Assembly (NCBI GenBank): GCA_020637335.1
Contig: JACJWC010000015.1
Location: 62,001-126,000, forward strand
DNA: 64,000 nucleotides
Source of the DNA: Acidobacteriota bacterium
Lineage (GTDB): Bacteria; Acidobacteriota; Holophagae; Acanthopleuribacterales; Acanthopleuribacteraceae
Direction: 5' to 3'
The position numbers and the translations under genes were made by a program. A model generated the notes under the pieces. That model ran no database searches. It saw only the letters and a list, made by a program, of their open reading frames with translations, and was not told where the DNA came from. Numbering within the stretch: position 1 is the first letter of the stretch; each line of letters begins with the position of its first letter. Below, piece after piece: positions 8,371-16,958 of the stretch.

Positions 8371-8928
8371 ATGGGACGCGCAGATGAAATTTTGGACTTG
8401 GCTCAGGAGATGATCCAAACGCGTGGGTTTAATGCCTTTAGCTTTCAGGACATCGCCCATGAACTGGGCATCAAAAAAGCGTCGGTCCAGTTTTATTTCC
8501 CGAAAAAAGAGGATTTGGGCCAAAAGGTGGTTCAGCGTTATTGTGACCGCTTCGACACGTTTCTCGAGGATTTGGATCGAAAAAACCTGAGCCTGAGAGA
8601 ATCCCTAGCGCGTTACCTGGTCCCGTTTTACCAGGTGTCTCAAGGCGGGAACCTGGTCTGCCTGTGCGGCGTTTTGGGCGGCGAGTTTGTCTCATTACCG
8701 AACCAAGTCCAACAGGAAGTGGAAACCTTTTTCCGCAAACAGGAGGTGTGGCTGACCCAACGCCTCAAGAAGAGCGCAGAAACGGGCGAGTTTTCAGCCA
8801 ACGCTGACCCCGCTGCCTGGGCCAAAAGCTTTTTCGCAGCCCTTCAAGGCGCATTGATCATCGCCCGCAGCCGCCACGACCCCGATTATTTCCACCAAGT
8901 CGCCCAAACCCTACAACAGATCACGTGA
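8371..8928 (+). CDS. TetR/AcrR-family transcriptional regulator
   Basis: A 185-residue protein starting with ATG 8371. The N-terminal helix-turn-helix is typical: ILDLAQEMIQTRGFNAFSFQDIAHELGIKKASVQFYFPKKEDL. The remaining ~135 residues form the ligand-binding and dimerisation domain, with a CLCGVLGGEF segment holding two cysteines that could sense thiols or metals. It lies 168 bases after the MAPEG gene, behind a terminator, so it probably has its own promoter. The 17-19 bp perfect inverted repeat in front of the MAPEG gene is its most likely target. The inducer is unknown. Confidence 0.9.
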   Translation: MGRADEILDLAQEMIQTRGFNAFSFQDIAHELGIKKASVQFYFPKKEDLGQKVVQRYCDRFDTFLEDLDRKNLSLRESLARYLVPFYQVSQGGNLVCLCGVLGGEFVSLPNQVQQEVETFFRKQEVWLTQRLKKSAETGEFSANADPAAWAKSFFAALQGALIIARSRHDPDYFHQVAQTLQQIT

Positions 8929-9009
8929 GTCCTAGCGCCCTAGATGGGCACCACGACCCAACATTTCCGTGATAGGTAAGTAGGCATCGCTACATGGAGG
9001 CCAGGACCA

Positions 9010-9645
9010 TTATTCCTCGAATTCCATTGACAGGTAAGTTTCTGTGGCATACACAAAAATGAATTCATTGGTTTGGTCTAAATCTTGATTTTTTTCCTGC
9101 GCCTCCTTCATCATGGCCCGGTACGCTTCTGTGTTTTGAAATTTCTTAAACTGTTCCCTGCGGTAATTCAAAAATTTATCATGGTCAAACTGGAGCTTTT
9201 TCACCACTATCCCTTGCTTTATGGCCAGCAGAAAATAATGCTCGTAAGTTGAAGCGTAACCCATGTGAACATAATTCACCATTTCTCCATACGGAATGAT
9301 TAGGGTCCCTGAAAACCAATCGGCGACTACCTTTTTCTGTCCTGGAAACAGGCGTTTAATGGTGCTTTTTGAATAGTCCTCTGGATTAAAATTCTCATCC
9401 TCAGGTTCATGACATTTATGGATCTGCTTTAGGATCATTTCAGCGCCTGCAATCTCCCAAGTTGCATAATATCCGCGCCAGCATGCTGTTGAAGAGGCTT
9501 CAAAAGTTCGCATTTCTGGGTGATTTGCGAGCCAATGGTCCAATGGATTGGTTTGGAGGTAGTAAACCTTCTCCTCAAGGATTATTCGATCAGGTATTTG
9601 AGCGGTCATGGGTGGTCCCAAAATGAGTGAAAATAAGGCAATCAT
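9010..9645 (-). CDS. Exported protein of unknown function
   Basis: A 211-residue protein with a hydrophobic leader (MIALFSLILGPPMTA). The body includes WRGYYATWEI, then a DWFSGTLIIPYGEMVNYVHMG segment and a charged helical C terminus (DKFLNYRREQFKKFQ). The middle segment recalls small conserved exported proteins seen in other bacteria, but I know no function for them. It has no lipobox and no recognisable catalytic motif. AGGAG-like bases (TAAGGAGAACTT on the minus strand) precede the start. It stands alone between the TetR gene and a GNAT gene remnant. Confidence 0.7.
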   Translation of the reverse strand: MIALFSLILGPPMTAQIPDRIILEEKVYYLQTNPLDHWLANHPEMRTFEASSTACWRGYYATWEIAGAEMILKQIHKCHEPEDENFNPEDYSKSTIKRLFPGQKKVVADWFSGTLIIPYGEMVNYVHMGYASTYEHYFLLAIKQGIVVKKLQFDHDKFLNYRREQFKKFQNTEAYRAMMKEAQEKNQDLDQTNEFIFVYATETYLSMEFEE

Positions 9646-9823
9646 AAGTTCTCCTTAGGTCTCGAACATGAGTCGAGCGCGAGTGAGGATATTTTTTGAG
9701 GCCTTGATCTGCATCTAAGATTTTAAGTCAAGTTGGATTTTGGTGTGCAAATGTTGAGTTTAGGTTTTGGAAGAAAACGGTCAATGCTTAACGGCAACAC
9801 CTTGCCCCAAATCCAGCTCTATC

Positions 9824-9941
9824 CGAGCCATTTGTACATGATGTGGGCGTCGGTCAGGCCGTGTTTGGCGTGGCGGAAAGATTTGGTCATGGTTCCGATG
9901 ATTTCAAAGCCCAACTTTTGCCATAAGCGGACGGCACCCAT
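9824..9941 (-). pseudogene. Remnant of a GNAT gene 3' end
   Basis: About 118 bases are nearly identical to the 3' end of the GNAT gene at 11316-11801 (positions about 11320-11440). They encode the last ~40 residues from the RLWQKLGFEIIGTMTKSFRHAK region. The rest of the gene is absent and the stop codon is altered. This is a partial duplication or a leftover of gene replacement. Otherwise the stretch 9646-10035 shows no gene. Confidence 0.75.
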
Positions 9942-10035
9942 ATCGTGGATTGTCGGTTCAGTTTATTTGAAAGCTGCAGATATAATCTGAATTGTTAATA
10001 AGGCCATGGTCGAAATTCTTTAAAAGGAGGAAAAA

Positions 10036-11202
10036 GTGCGGTTGTTGGTAAGCGTTGGGATTTTAGTGTTTACATGCATGTGTGGGTCATCTCGGGATGA
10101 CACAGCTAAATTCCATGTCGGCCTTAAAGTGCAGGTGGAAACGAGCTCGCCCATTCTTTTTCCACAACCGCCTTTTCCAGATATCCAAGAGAAAATGGGA
10201 CTTTTTGAGAATGCAACCGATTTTCGGGACCTTTTTCCCACCCAAGAAGTCGTTCGCTTAGAAGCGCTTGAAGGGGCCTTAATCGGCTATGTAGAAGACC
10301 TTGAATTTGTTGATGGCTTTTGGTTTGTTTTAGATCGCGTCCAAGGTTTGGTCTTTCAGTTCTCACGGGGAGGTGCTTTTGAGCGTGTTCTCGGGAGCAA
10401 GGGTCAGGGGCCCGGAGAATATCTTCATCCGACCCAACTTTTTCCTTGCTTCGGGAATCAAATCGGCGTTTTTGATTCGTCAAACGCCAAAATCCTTGTT
10501 TATAACGTAAATGGTAAATTTATCCGCCAATTGTCTTACCAACATCAGGGTTTTATGATCATTCCCAATGGCTCAATCCTTTGGAATGATCAAGAAAGGT
10601 TAATCCTGCCAGGCTTTGATTCCTACAACAAGGCAGCCCCCTGGCATGTTCGATTTAATCCGCAGAGCGAAGAGGACTTAGTTGGTTTTGGCAAACGGGA
10701 GGAACCCCTCTTTAAGAGTCCCTGGTCCGTAACCGCAACTTGTCAAGTAGGAGAAACCATTTGGATTGGTTCGCCTTACAGTACTGAAATTTCCGTATAT
10801 GATTTGGACGGTAACTTTTTAACCCAATTAAGGCCTGCGATACCTAATGCCTTAAGTCTAGACGACTTTAAAGACACACCGCAAAGCAGGGAACAGAGAA
10901 GAGCGCTCTTTAAGAGGCCGCGATGCCAATCCATTCAACAAGTTGGAAACCTTGTTTTGGCGTACTTTGGTCGTATCTATTCTATTTTTGACACACACGG
11001 CAATCTCATTCGATCCAATTTACCAACCCAGCAATGGCCAATCCTTTGTGTTATGGAAGATCAGGTGGTTACCCTTCTGCCTACCCTTGAAAAACACCTT
11101 TATCATCCACAAGAGTTGCAGGCTTTGATCAAGCTTGGCTGGAAAGAAGAAGATCTCGAGAATGACAATTCTTATTTGGCGATAGGAAAACTCCAGCTAT
11201 GA
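10036..11202 (+). CDS. Exported six-bladed beta-propeller protein
   Basis: A 388-residue protein starting with GTG 10036, preceded by AAAGGAGG at 5 bases. The leader MRLLVSVGILVFTCMCGSS is hydrophobic and ends in cysteines, so it may be a lipoprotein, although the lipobox is atypical. The body matches six-bladed propeller/NHL-like proteins: a VEDLEFVDGFWFVLDRVQGLVFQFS blade, then the diagnostic VLGSKGQGPGEYLHPTQL, GVFDSSNAKILVYNVNGKFI and further blades. Such proteins are usually periplasmic or surface binding proteins of unknown ligand. A second protein of the same type is encoded at 57224-58225. Confidence 0.8.
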   Translation: MRLLVSVGILVFTCMCGSSRDDTAKFHVGLKVQVETSSPILFPQPPFPDIQEKMGLFENATDFRDLFPTQEVVRLEALEGALIGYVEDLEFVDGFWFVLDRVQGLVFQFSRGGAFERVLGSKGQGPGEYLHPTQLFPCFGNQIGVFDSSNAKILVYNVNGKFIRQLSYQHQGFMIIPNGSILWNDQERLILPGFDSYNKAAPWHVRFNPQSEEDLVGFGKREEPLFKSPWSVTATCQVGETIWIGSPYSTEISVYDLDGNFLTQLRPAIPNALSLDDFKDTPQSREQRRALFKRPRCQSIQQVGNLVLAYFGRIYSIFDTHGNLIRSNLPTQQWPILCVMEDQVVTLLPTLEKHLYHPQELQALIKLGWKEEDLENDNSYLAIGKLQL

Positions 11203-11315
11203 CTGCTATTCCTTCACTTTTACTTGTTACGCCTATTTATCTTGCCTACCTGGATCAGTTGGAAAAGGTTTCACCCCCCCTTAATTTCAAAATAGGGAAA
11301 ATAACCCGTTCTACT

Positions 11316-11801
11316 CTACTGGAGCCATTTGTACATGATGTGGGCGTCGGTCAGGCCATGTTTGGCGTGGCGGAAGGATTTGGTCATGGTTCCGATGATT
11401 TCAAAGCCCAACTTTTGCCATAAGCGGACAGCCCCCACATTGGTCACCACCACGGAATTGTACTGCATGGCCAGGAAGCCCATTTCTACGGCGATTTGTT
11501 GCGAATGTTCGCACATGGTAGCGGCGATGCCGCGTCCGCGGAAGGCTGAACCGACCATGTAACCGCAATTGCAAACGTGATCGCCCAGCCCGATTTTGTT
11601 GGGCGTGATGTAGTAAGTCCCCATGATTAGGCCCTCTTCCACGGCTACAAAAGTCGCTTTTGGCTTTTCCATCCACAAATGGTAGGCCTCCGCGCGGTTG
11701 GTTTTGGGTGGATAGGTGTAGGTTTCACCGGCACTCACGATTTCGTGGAAGATGGGCCAAATCCCATCAAAATCCTCCGCATTAGCTAGACGTATTTCCA
11801 T
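11316..11801 (-). CDS. GNAT-family N-acetyltransferase
   Basis: A 161-residue acetyltransferase. Motif A for acetyl-CoA binding is visible as CGYMVGSAFRGRGIAATMC, and the C-terminal motif B is NVGAVRLWQKLGFEIIGT. It starts 10 bases after the stop of the PLP-dependent decarboxylase, so the two genes form one operon. A reasonable inference is that the acetyltransferase acts on an amine made by the decarboxylase, but no substrate motif proves this. A copy of its 3' end is found at 9824-9941. Confidence 0.88.
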   Translation of the reverse strand: MEIRLANAEDFDGIWPIFHEIVSAGETYTYPPKTNRAEAYHLWMEKPKATFVAVEEGLIMGTYYITPNKIGLGDHVCNCGYMVGSAFRGRGIAATMCEHSQQIAVEMGFLAMQYNSVVVTNVGAVRLWQKLGFEIIGTMTKSFRHAKHGLTDAHIMYKWLQ

Positions 11802-11811
11802 CCGGTGCTCC

Positions 11812-13281
11812 TTATTCCTTTCCCAGATTCATCTCTCTTACCACTTTTTTGGCCATTTGGTGAATCTCGGTTAGCAGCAGGTCCATATCGGAAAAGCGAG
11901 TTCGGTGGTTGGTATTGCAGACCCGAATGGCAAATTGATCGTGAATGCGGGCATGTGAAGGAATGGCGATGCCTTGTTCCTGAATTCGCAGCAACGTTTC
12001 CCGATTGACCGCTTCCAGTTCCGCTTCGCTTAAACCGCCTGGATTGTAGCGGAAACACACCACATTCAGGCAAACCGGACTCAGCAACTCAAATGCAGCA
12101 TGGTTTTCGACCAATCGACCCAGATAAAAGGATTGATCGATGTTTTTTTGGATGACTTCACCCAAGTGGCGCACCCCGCGTTCCTTCAGAGCCATCCATA
12201 CTTTGAGGGCCCGAAATTCACGGGATAGTTCGTATCCGCGATCGGCAAAAAAGGTGGTGCCCTTGCTGATGCCGCGATCGGCTGAAACCAGGTAAGCCGG
12301 TGCCTGGGCAAAGGTCGCGCGATGGGCTTGCGGATCGCGAACTAGGATACAGGCCACTTCAAACGGCAAATAGCCCCACTTGTGTAAATCAAACGCCAAG
12401 GAATCGGCCAGCTCCTGGCCTTGAACCAACGCTGCGCCACGTGGGGCCAGGGCGGCTAGACTGCCCAATGCCCCATCGACGTGGAACCAAAGCCCGAATT
12501 CATTGGCCAGCGCGCGTTGACCGACCAAATCATCAATGGAACCCGTACTGGTTGTTCCGGCATTGCCGATGATGCAGAACGGATGCACACCTTGCCGCAA
12601 ATCGGTCTGAATTTGTGTGCGACACGAATCCAAATCCATTTGTCCTTGCTGGTTGACCGGAATGAAGCGGATTGCTCTTCGTCCTAAGCCCATGAGTTCA
12701 CAGGCCTTAATCAGCCAGTTATGGGTTTCGCTACTGGCATAGACCGTCAACTGGGGTTGGCCAAACATGCCTTCTGCACGAACGTCCCAGGGCGCTTTTT
12801 GCTGGCGTGCCACGGCCAGGCCATTCATGTTGGCCATGCTGCCGCCTCCAACGAGAATGCCACTGCTGTTCTCCGGAAACCCAAGCAGGAGGCTCAACCA
12901 GCGCAGGACCTCGATTTCAACATGCAAAGCACTGTGGTTGAAGCCGCCCATATGCGGGTTACTGGCCGCTTTCAACATTTCAGCCAACATGCCGGTGACG
13001 GTGCCGGTGCCCATGACCCAACCGAAAAAGCGCGGGTGCCGGTTTCCAGTTGAATAGGGTAGGACTTGATCCGAATAGTCTCGGTACACTTTTTCCAGCC
13101 CTTGCGCTTCCATGGGAATGGGTTCGCGAATGGCGGCCTGGATTTCAGCCGGAATGGGACGCCAGGCAGGTCCTTGTTTGGCTTGGGCGAGTAGATCGAA
13201 CATGTCGTCGAGCATGTGATGGGCCAATTTACGACTGGTCTCCCAGTCTTCAGGGTCCAGATCGGGTTCGTAGGTCAACAC
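11812..13281 (-). CDS. Pyridoxal-phosphate-dependent group II decarboxylase
   Basis: A 489-residue enzyme of the aromatic amino acid/glutamate decarboxylase type. The N-terminal RHPRFFGWVMG, the GILVGGGSMANMNGL cofactor-phosphate region, FHVDGALGS (the Asp that pairs with the pyridine nitrogen) and SLAFDLHKWGYLPFE (Schiff-base Lys after His) are all present and in order. Start GTG 13281 has GGAGGT 8 bases upstream. Length is normal for the family. It is cotranscribed with a GNAT gene and divergent from an Lrp/AsnC regulator, which suggests that an amino acid controls expression. The exact substrate cannot be read from sequence. Confidence 0.9.
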   Translation of the reverse strand: MLTYEPDLDPEDWETSRKLAHHMLDDMFDLLAQAKQGPAWRPIPAEIQAAIREPIPMEAQGLEKVYRDYSDQVLPYSTGNRHPRFFGWVMGTGTVTGMLAEMLKAASNPHMGGFNHSALHVEIEVLRWLSLLLGFPENSSGILVGGGSMANMNGLAVARQQKAPWDVRAEGMFGQPQLTVYASSETHNWLIKACELMGLGRRAIRFIPVNQQGQMDLDSCRTQIQTDLRQGVHPFCIIGNAGTTSTGSIDDLVGQRALANEFGLWFHVDGALGSLAALAPRGAALVQGQELADSLAFDLHKWGYLPFEVACILVRDPQAHRATFAQAPAYLVSADRGISKGTTFFADRGYELSREFRALKVWMALKERGVRHLGEVIQKNIDQSFYLGRLVENHAAFELLSPVCLNVVCFRYNPGGLSEAELEAVNRETLLRIQEQGIAIPSHARIHDQFAIRVCNTNHRTRFSDMDLLLTEIHQMAKKVVREMNLGKE

Positions 13282-13442
13282 GGCGATTTACCTCCAAATC
13301 AGCTTTTCCCTATGCTAGAGTTTTTTGGGCACTTTTTGTGGTATTGGCAAAAATTATCAAAAATTTTCCAAAAATACTGGTGATTTGAAAAATGTTCTCA
13401 TAAATGTGTCTGTTGACTCTTGGGAATGGAAAGGCTTTGCAT

Positions 13443-13883
13443 ATGGCTGTAGATGGGTTTGACCGCAAAATCATTTCGGCGTTACAGGAAAACGGACGCT
13501 TGAGTAATTTGGAGGTTGCGGAACGGGTGGGGCTCTCGCATTCGAGTTGTTCGCGGCGCATCGCCCGTCTGGAACAGGAGGGCGTTATCACCGGTTATCG
13601 CGCGCGGACGGATCGCAAACATCTGGGCCTTTCGGTACGCGCGTTTTGTGGTGTGATCCGCCATGCGGAAGTGGGTTGGGAAGTTTTGGCCAACCAGTTG
13701 GCGACCATCGATGGCGTGGTCAGCGTCTTTGCCGTCTCAGGCGAGGTCGACCTGATGTTAGAAATTGTGGCTCGTGATATGGCGCATTATTCCCAGGTGG
13801 TTTTGCGCGATGTTTTGGCGTTTCCCGGGGTTAGTGCGACCCGTAGTTCTTTTGTGCTCGAGGAAGTCAAGTCGCTTTATTAA
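13443..13883 (+). CDS. Lrp/AsnC-family transcriptional regulator
   Basis: A 146-residue regulator. ATG 13443 is preferred (AAAGG upstream; the family normally starts close to the DRKII motif). The HTH reads FDRKIISALQENGRLSNLEVAERVGLSHSSCSRRIARLEQEGVI, split by the usual linker to the RAM ligand-binding domain (GVIRHAEVGWEVLANQL, VSVFAVSGEVDLMLEIVARDM). The gene is divergent from the decarboxylase-GNAT operon. The AT-rich 160-base intergenic region contains imperfect symmetric A/T tracts (about 13340-13380) of the kind Lrp proteins bind. I infer that it regulates the decarboxylase in response to an amino acid. Confidence 0.9.
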   Translation: MAVDGFDRKIISALQENGRLSNLEVAERVGLSHSSCSRRIARLEQEGVITGYRARTDRKHLGLSVRAFCGVIRHAEVGWEVLANQLATIDGVVSVFAVSGEVDLMLEIVARDMAHYSQVVLRDVLAFPGVSATRSSFVLEEVKSLY

Positions 13884-13934
13884 TCCGTATAATGAGACAG
13901 CACAAGATTTGAGGCGGGTCAGACCATTTTTCCA

Positions 13935-16463
13935 TTGTGTTTGTTGCTTTTCTGGGGTTTAACGGGCGGAGATTCCGCGTTGGATGAACGCCCCCAACTG
14001 CCCTTGATCGACCTGCTTAACCAATTGGTTTCCCAAAATCAAGCAGCCCTGGTTTTTCGGCCCGATCAAGTTCTCGGTCTTTGGATAAGCGATTTTTCGC
14101 AGCGCGAGCAGTGGCAACAGCGTCTGTCAGATGGATTGCAAAACACCTGTTTGGAACTGGTCCAGCAGGGCGATCAATGGTTGATCCGCGATGCCAGTGA
14201 TACCAAATCCAGAGTCGAAGGTCGCATTCGCGACGAGCAGGGCGTACCCTGTGCCCGCTGTCTCGTAGAAATTCGACCCGAGAAACGCGCCTTTCCAGAC
14301 CAGGTTCGCGAGAGGATCGGTTCGATAAAGCTGCTGACCGATGAAAAGGGTCGTTTTGCAAACGTGGATTTGCCTGCAGGTCGTTATCTTTTGCAAACAT
14401 ATGGAGAGATTGTCCAGAATCAGCCTTTTAACCTGGGCAAAAATGAGGCGCTTCATTTGGAAATTTTGGTAGCGCATAAGCGGCCAGCCATCCAGGAACG
14501 CGTGGTGGTTCCAGCCAGTCACACCTTGTTGAATACGGGTCTGAACAGCCAATTGGCCGTGATTCCCCGTTCTGAAATTGAACCCACCTCCCATTTTAAT
14601 GACGATGCCTTTCGCCTCGTTGGCCAACTGCCCGGGATTGCAACCAACGATTTGAGTGCCGATTTCTCCATTCGCGGGGGTGCACCGAAGGATGTCTTAA
14701 TCGATTTTGATGGCGCCGAGTTGGTGGATCCCTACCACCTCAAGGCCATGGGTGGATTTTTAAGCATTATCGACTCAGATGAATTGGGTTACGTCCAACT
14801 GCATACCAGCAATTTTCCCGTTTTGTTTGGCAACAAAGTGGGCGGCGTTTTCCAATTGGAAACCCAAGACCCGTCCGAGCGCTCCGTATCCTCGTTTAGC
14901 CTCGATTTCTTGAGCAGTCGAATCAAAACCTTGGGTTTGGCTTTTGACGATCGGTTGAGTTATTTGGTCACCGTTCGGCGCAGTATTCTGGACTTTGCCT
15001 ACGATTTGGCAACGGATTCCGGCGATGAACTGCACAGTCAGTTCGATGATCTCTACCTTAAACTCGGTTATCGCATGGGGAATCATCACCTGAGCGCCCA
15101 CGTTTTGTGGAGCGAAGAGCGCTTCAAAGTTTCTGAGCAATATCCGGATATTGCCTTGCCTGCGGGCGGCTTTGCTTACGACTTGAACCGCGAACGCGGC
15201 CGCAGCGGCTATGCATGGTTGAAATGGAATGCCTTGTGGGGATCAGATCTTTCAAGCGAAACGGTGGTGTTGGCTGACCAGTTCTCCAGTCACTGGGGTA
15301 CGAAAGATTATTATGGACCGCGCACGGCTGAAATGGATTCCGATCGTCATTTCCGCCACTGGCAACTCAAGCAGGGTTGGCAATGGGTCCGCTCTGCAGA
15401 TGATTTCTGGGACTGGGGGGTATATGGTCATTTTAGTCAGGCCGAATATGCCTATGCCCATCTCATTCTTGACCCCACACCCGACGCCCAAAATGTGGGC
15501 CAACGCGCTGTAGCAAAAGACGCAACCAGCACAGATTGGGGTGCTTATGTCCTGGAACGGCGGCGGCTGAGCGAGGCCTGGACTGGAGAGTGGGGCCTGC
15601 GCTGGGATCGTCAGGGTTTGACCGATGGCCAACAGGTGAGCCCGCGCCTCAACTTTCAATATCAACCGAGCGCTGGTCAATCGTTTGAATTGGGGTTGGG
15701 ACGCTTTTCGCAACCGCATGCCTTACATCTTTTAGCGGTAGAGGACGGTCAGGACGCCTTTCAACCGGCCACCCGAGTGGATCAATTCAGTTTGAGTTAT
15801 CGCCGCAACCTATCCGTCTGGACCTGGCGCATCGCAGCCTACTATCACGCGATTCATGACCCCCAGGTGCGTTTCGAAAATTTCCTGCGGCCGGGCGAGT
15901 TCCAAGGTCAATTGGAATCGGACCGGATCCGCATTGAACCGGAGTCCTCAAGGGCCTTCGGATTTGAATGGCAACTCTCGGGCAAAGCAAGGCTTTGGTC
16001 CTGGTCCGCCAACTACACCTATGCCCGAATTGAGGATCAGTGGGCTGGAAAACGTTATCCTAGACCGTGGGACCAGCCGCATGCGGCCAATTTTTCACTC
16101 ACCCGACGCTCCGCGCATGGTTGGGACATTAATCTCAATGGCATTTGGCATTCTGGTTGGCCGACAACTTCTTTGGATCTGGATACAAGCCAGGAGCCTT
16201 ATGTGGTGACCATTGGTCCGTTGTACGATGGACGACTCCCGAATTACCACCGCATGGATCTGCGCTTGAACAAAACCTTTGCCTGGAAACGCACTGCTTG
16301 CCGTTTCTACCTGGACCTGTTCAACCTCTACAATCACAACAACATCCGCGCTTATGACGAGCTGTACTGGTTTTTCAACGGTAGTGGCCAACTCCAAATC
16401 AATCGCGACTACGAACAATGGTTACCGCGTGTCCCTTCGTTTGGATTTTCGGTTCGGTTCTGA
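13935..16463 (+). CDS. TonB-dependent receptor with N-terminal STN-like domain
   Basis: About 842 residues, from a TTG start at 13935; no in-frame ATG or clear ribosome-binding site is seen, so the start is uncertain. A short leader is followed by an STN-like domain (LIDLLNQLVSQNQAALVFRPDQV). A carboxypeptidase-regulatory beta-sandwich comes next (VEGRIRDEQGVPCARCLVEI), then the plug (AFRLVGQLPGIATNDLSADFSIRGGAPKD) and a beta-barrel ending in FGFSVRF with the terminal aromatic residue. Receptors with an STN domain usually signal to a FecR anti-sigma factor; the only FecR in the window is at 20866, beside a receptor lacking the domain. Substrate unknown. Confidence 0.88.
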   Translation: MCLLLFWGLTGGDSALDERPQLPLIDLLNQLVSQNQAALVFRPDQVLGLWISDFSQREQWQQRLSDGLQNTCLELVQQGDQWLIRDASDTKSRVEGRIRDEQGVPCARCLVEIRPEKRAFPDQVRERIGSIKLLTDEKGRFANVDLPAGRYLLQTYGEIVQNQPFNLGKNEALHLEILVAHKRPAIQERVVVPASHTLLNTGLNSQLAVIPRSEIEPTSHFNDDAFRLVGQLPGIATNDLSADFSIRGGAPKDVLIDFDGAELVDPYHLKAMGGFLSIIDSDELGYVQLHTSNFPVLFGNKVGGVFQLETQDPSERSVSSFSLDFLSSRIKTLGLAFDDRLSYLVTVRRSILDFAYDLATDSGDELHSQFDDLYLKLGYRMGNHHLSAHVLWSEERFKVSEQYPDIALPAGGFAYDLNRERGRSGYAWLKWNALWGSDLSSETVVLADQFSSHWGTKDYYGPRTAEMDSDRHFRHWQLKQGWQWVRSADDFWDWGVYGHFSQAEYAYAHLILDPTPDAQNVGQRAVAKDATSTDWGAYVLERRRLSEAWTGEWGLRWDRQGLTDGQQVSPRLNFQYQPSAGQSFELGLGRFSQPHALHLLAVEDGQDAFQPATRVDQFSLSYRRNLSVWTWRIAAYYHAIHDPQVRFENFLRPGEFQGQLESDRIRIEPESSRAFGFEWQLSGKARLWSWSANYTYARIEDQWAGKRYPRPWDQPHAANFSLTRRSAHGWDINLNGIWHSGWPTTSLDLDTSQEPYVVTIGPLYDGRLPNYHRMDLRLNKTFAWKRTACRFYLDLFNLYNHNNIRAYDELYWFFNGSGQLQINRDYEQWLPRVPSFGFSVRF

Positions 16464-16557
16464 TTCCTCCACACGTCGGTGACGTCAGAATCGGGCGTGA
16501 AATCAGTCTCACCCGAGGACAAAACAGCACGAAGTTCAAACTTAAACTCCGAAAATC

Positions 16558-16603
16558 CTTCTCGCGGCCTTCGCGTTTTTTGGGGTTCTAGTACCGCGAG
16601 AAG
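16558..16603. terminator. Inverted repeat after the first TonB receptor gene
   Basis: CTTCTCGCGG (16558-16567) and CCGCGAGAAG (16594-16603) pair perfectly around a 26-base loop that contains a T run and further CG-rich symmetric bases. It lies 94 bases beyond the receptor stop and could act as a terminator, or be part of a small dispersed repeat (GCGCGAAGAA follows twice). Confidence 0.4.
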
Positions 16604-16958
16604 CGCGAAGAAGCGCGAATTGGATGTACCCATCGATATAGTTTGTTGATTGTGGATGGTTTGGAAAGTGCCAAATACATCAATAGATCACGGGCCAGCA
16701 GTTGCAGGATTTTCCGCACACGAAGACACGACGCCATGAAAAAGAGCGTTGCCTGGGATTGTGGTGAAAAGCTTGAGGAGCAACAGGGTTTTCCACAGGG
16801 AAACCGGAGCCATCGCACTTCAATCCATTGATGCCGAATTGGGTGACCCTGCGCAAAGCTAAGGTTTTAGTAACGCGGGCCCTTCGGACCAGCTGTTTTG
16901 CTGACCCAGACATTAGGAAGATAGGGCCGGATAAGATTTAGCCGATTTACCTTTAAGC
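16604..16958. other. Intergenic stretch without a supportable gene
   Basis: About 355 bases between the TonB receptor and the Fic gene. Short open frames exist on both strands, but none has a ribosome-binding site or a recognisable motif. I see no RNA gene here. Confidence 0.5.

Noticed and set aside
11199..11423. 74-codon frame downstream of the propeller gene
   Set aside because: Its second half is antisense to the GNAT gene, and no family match is apparent.
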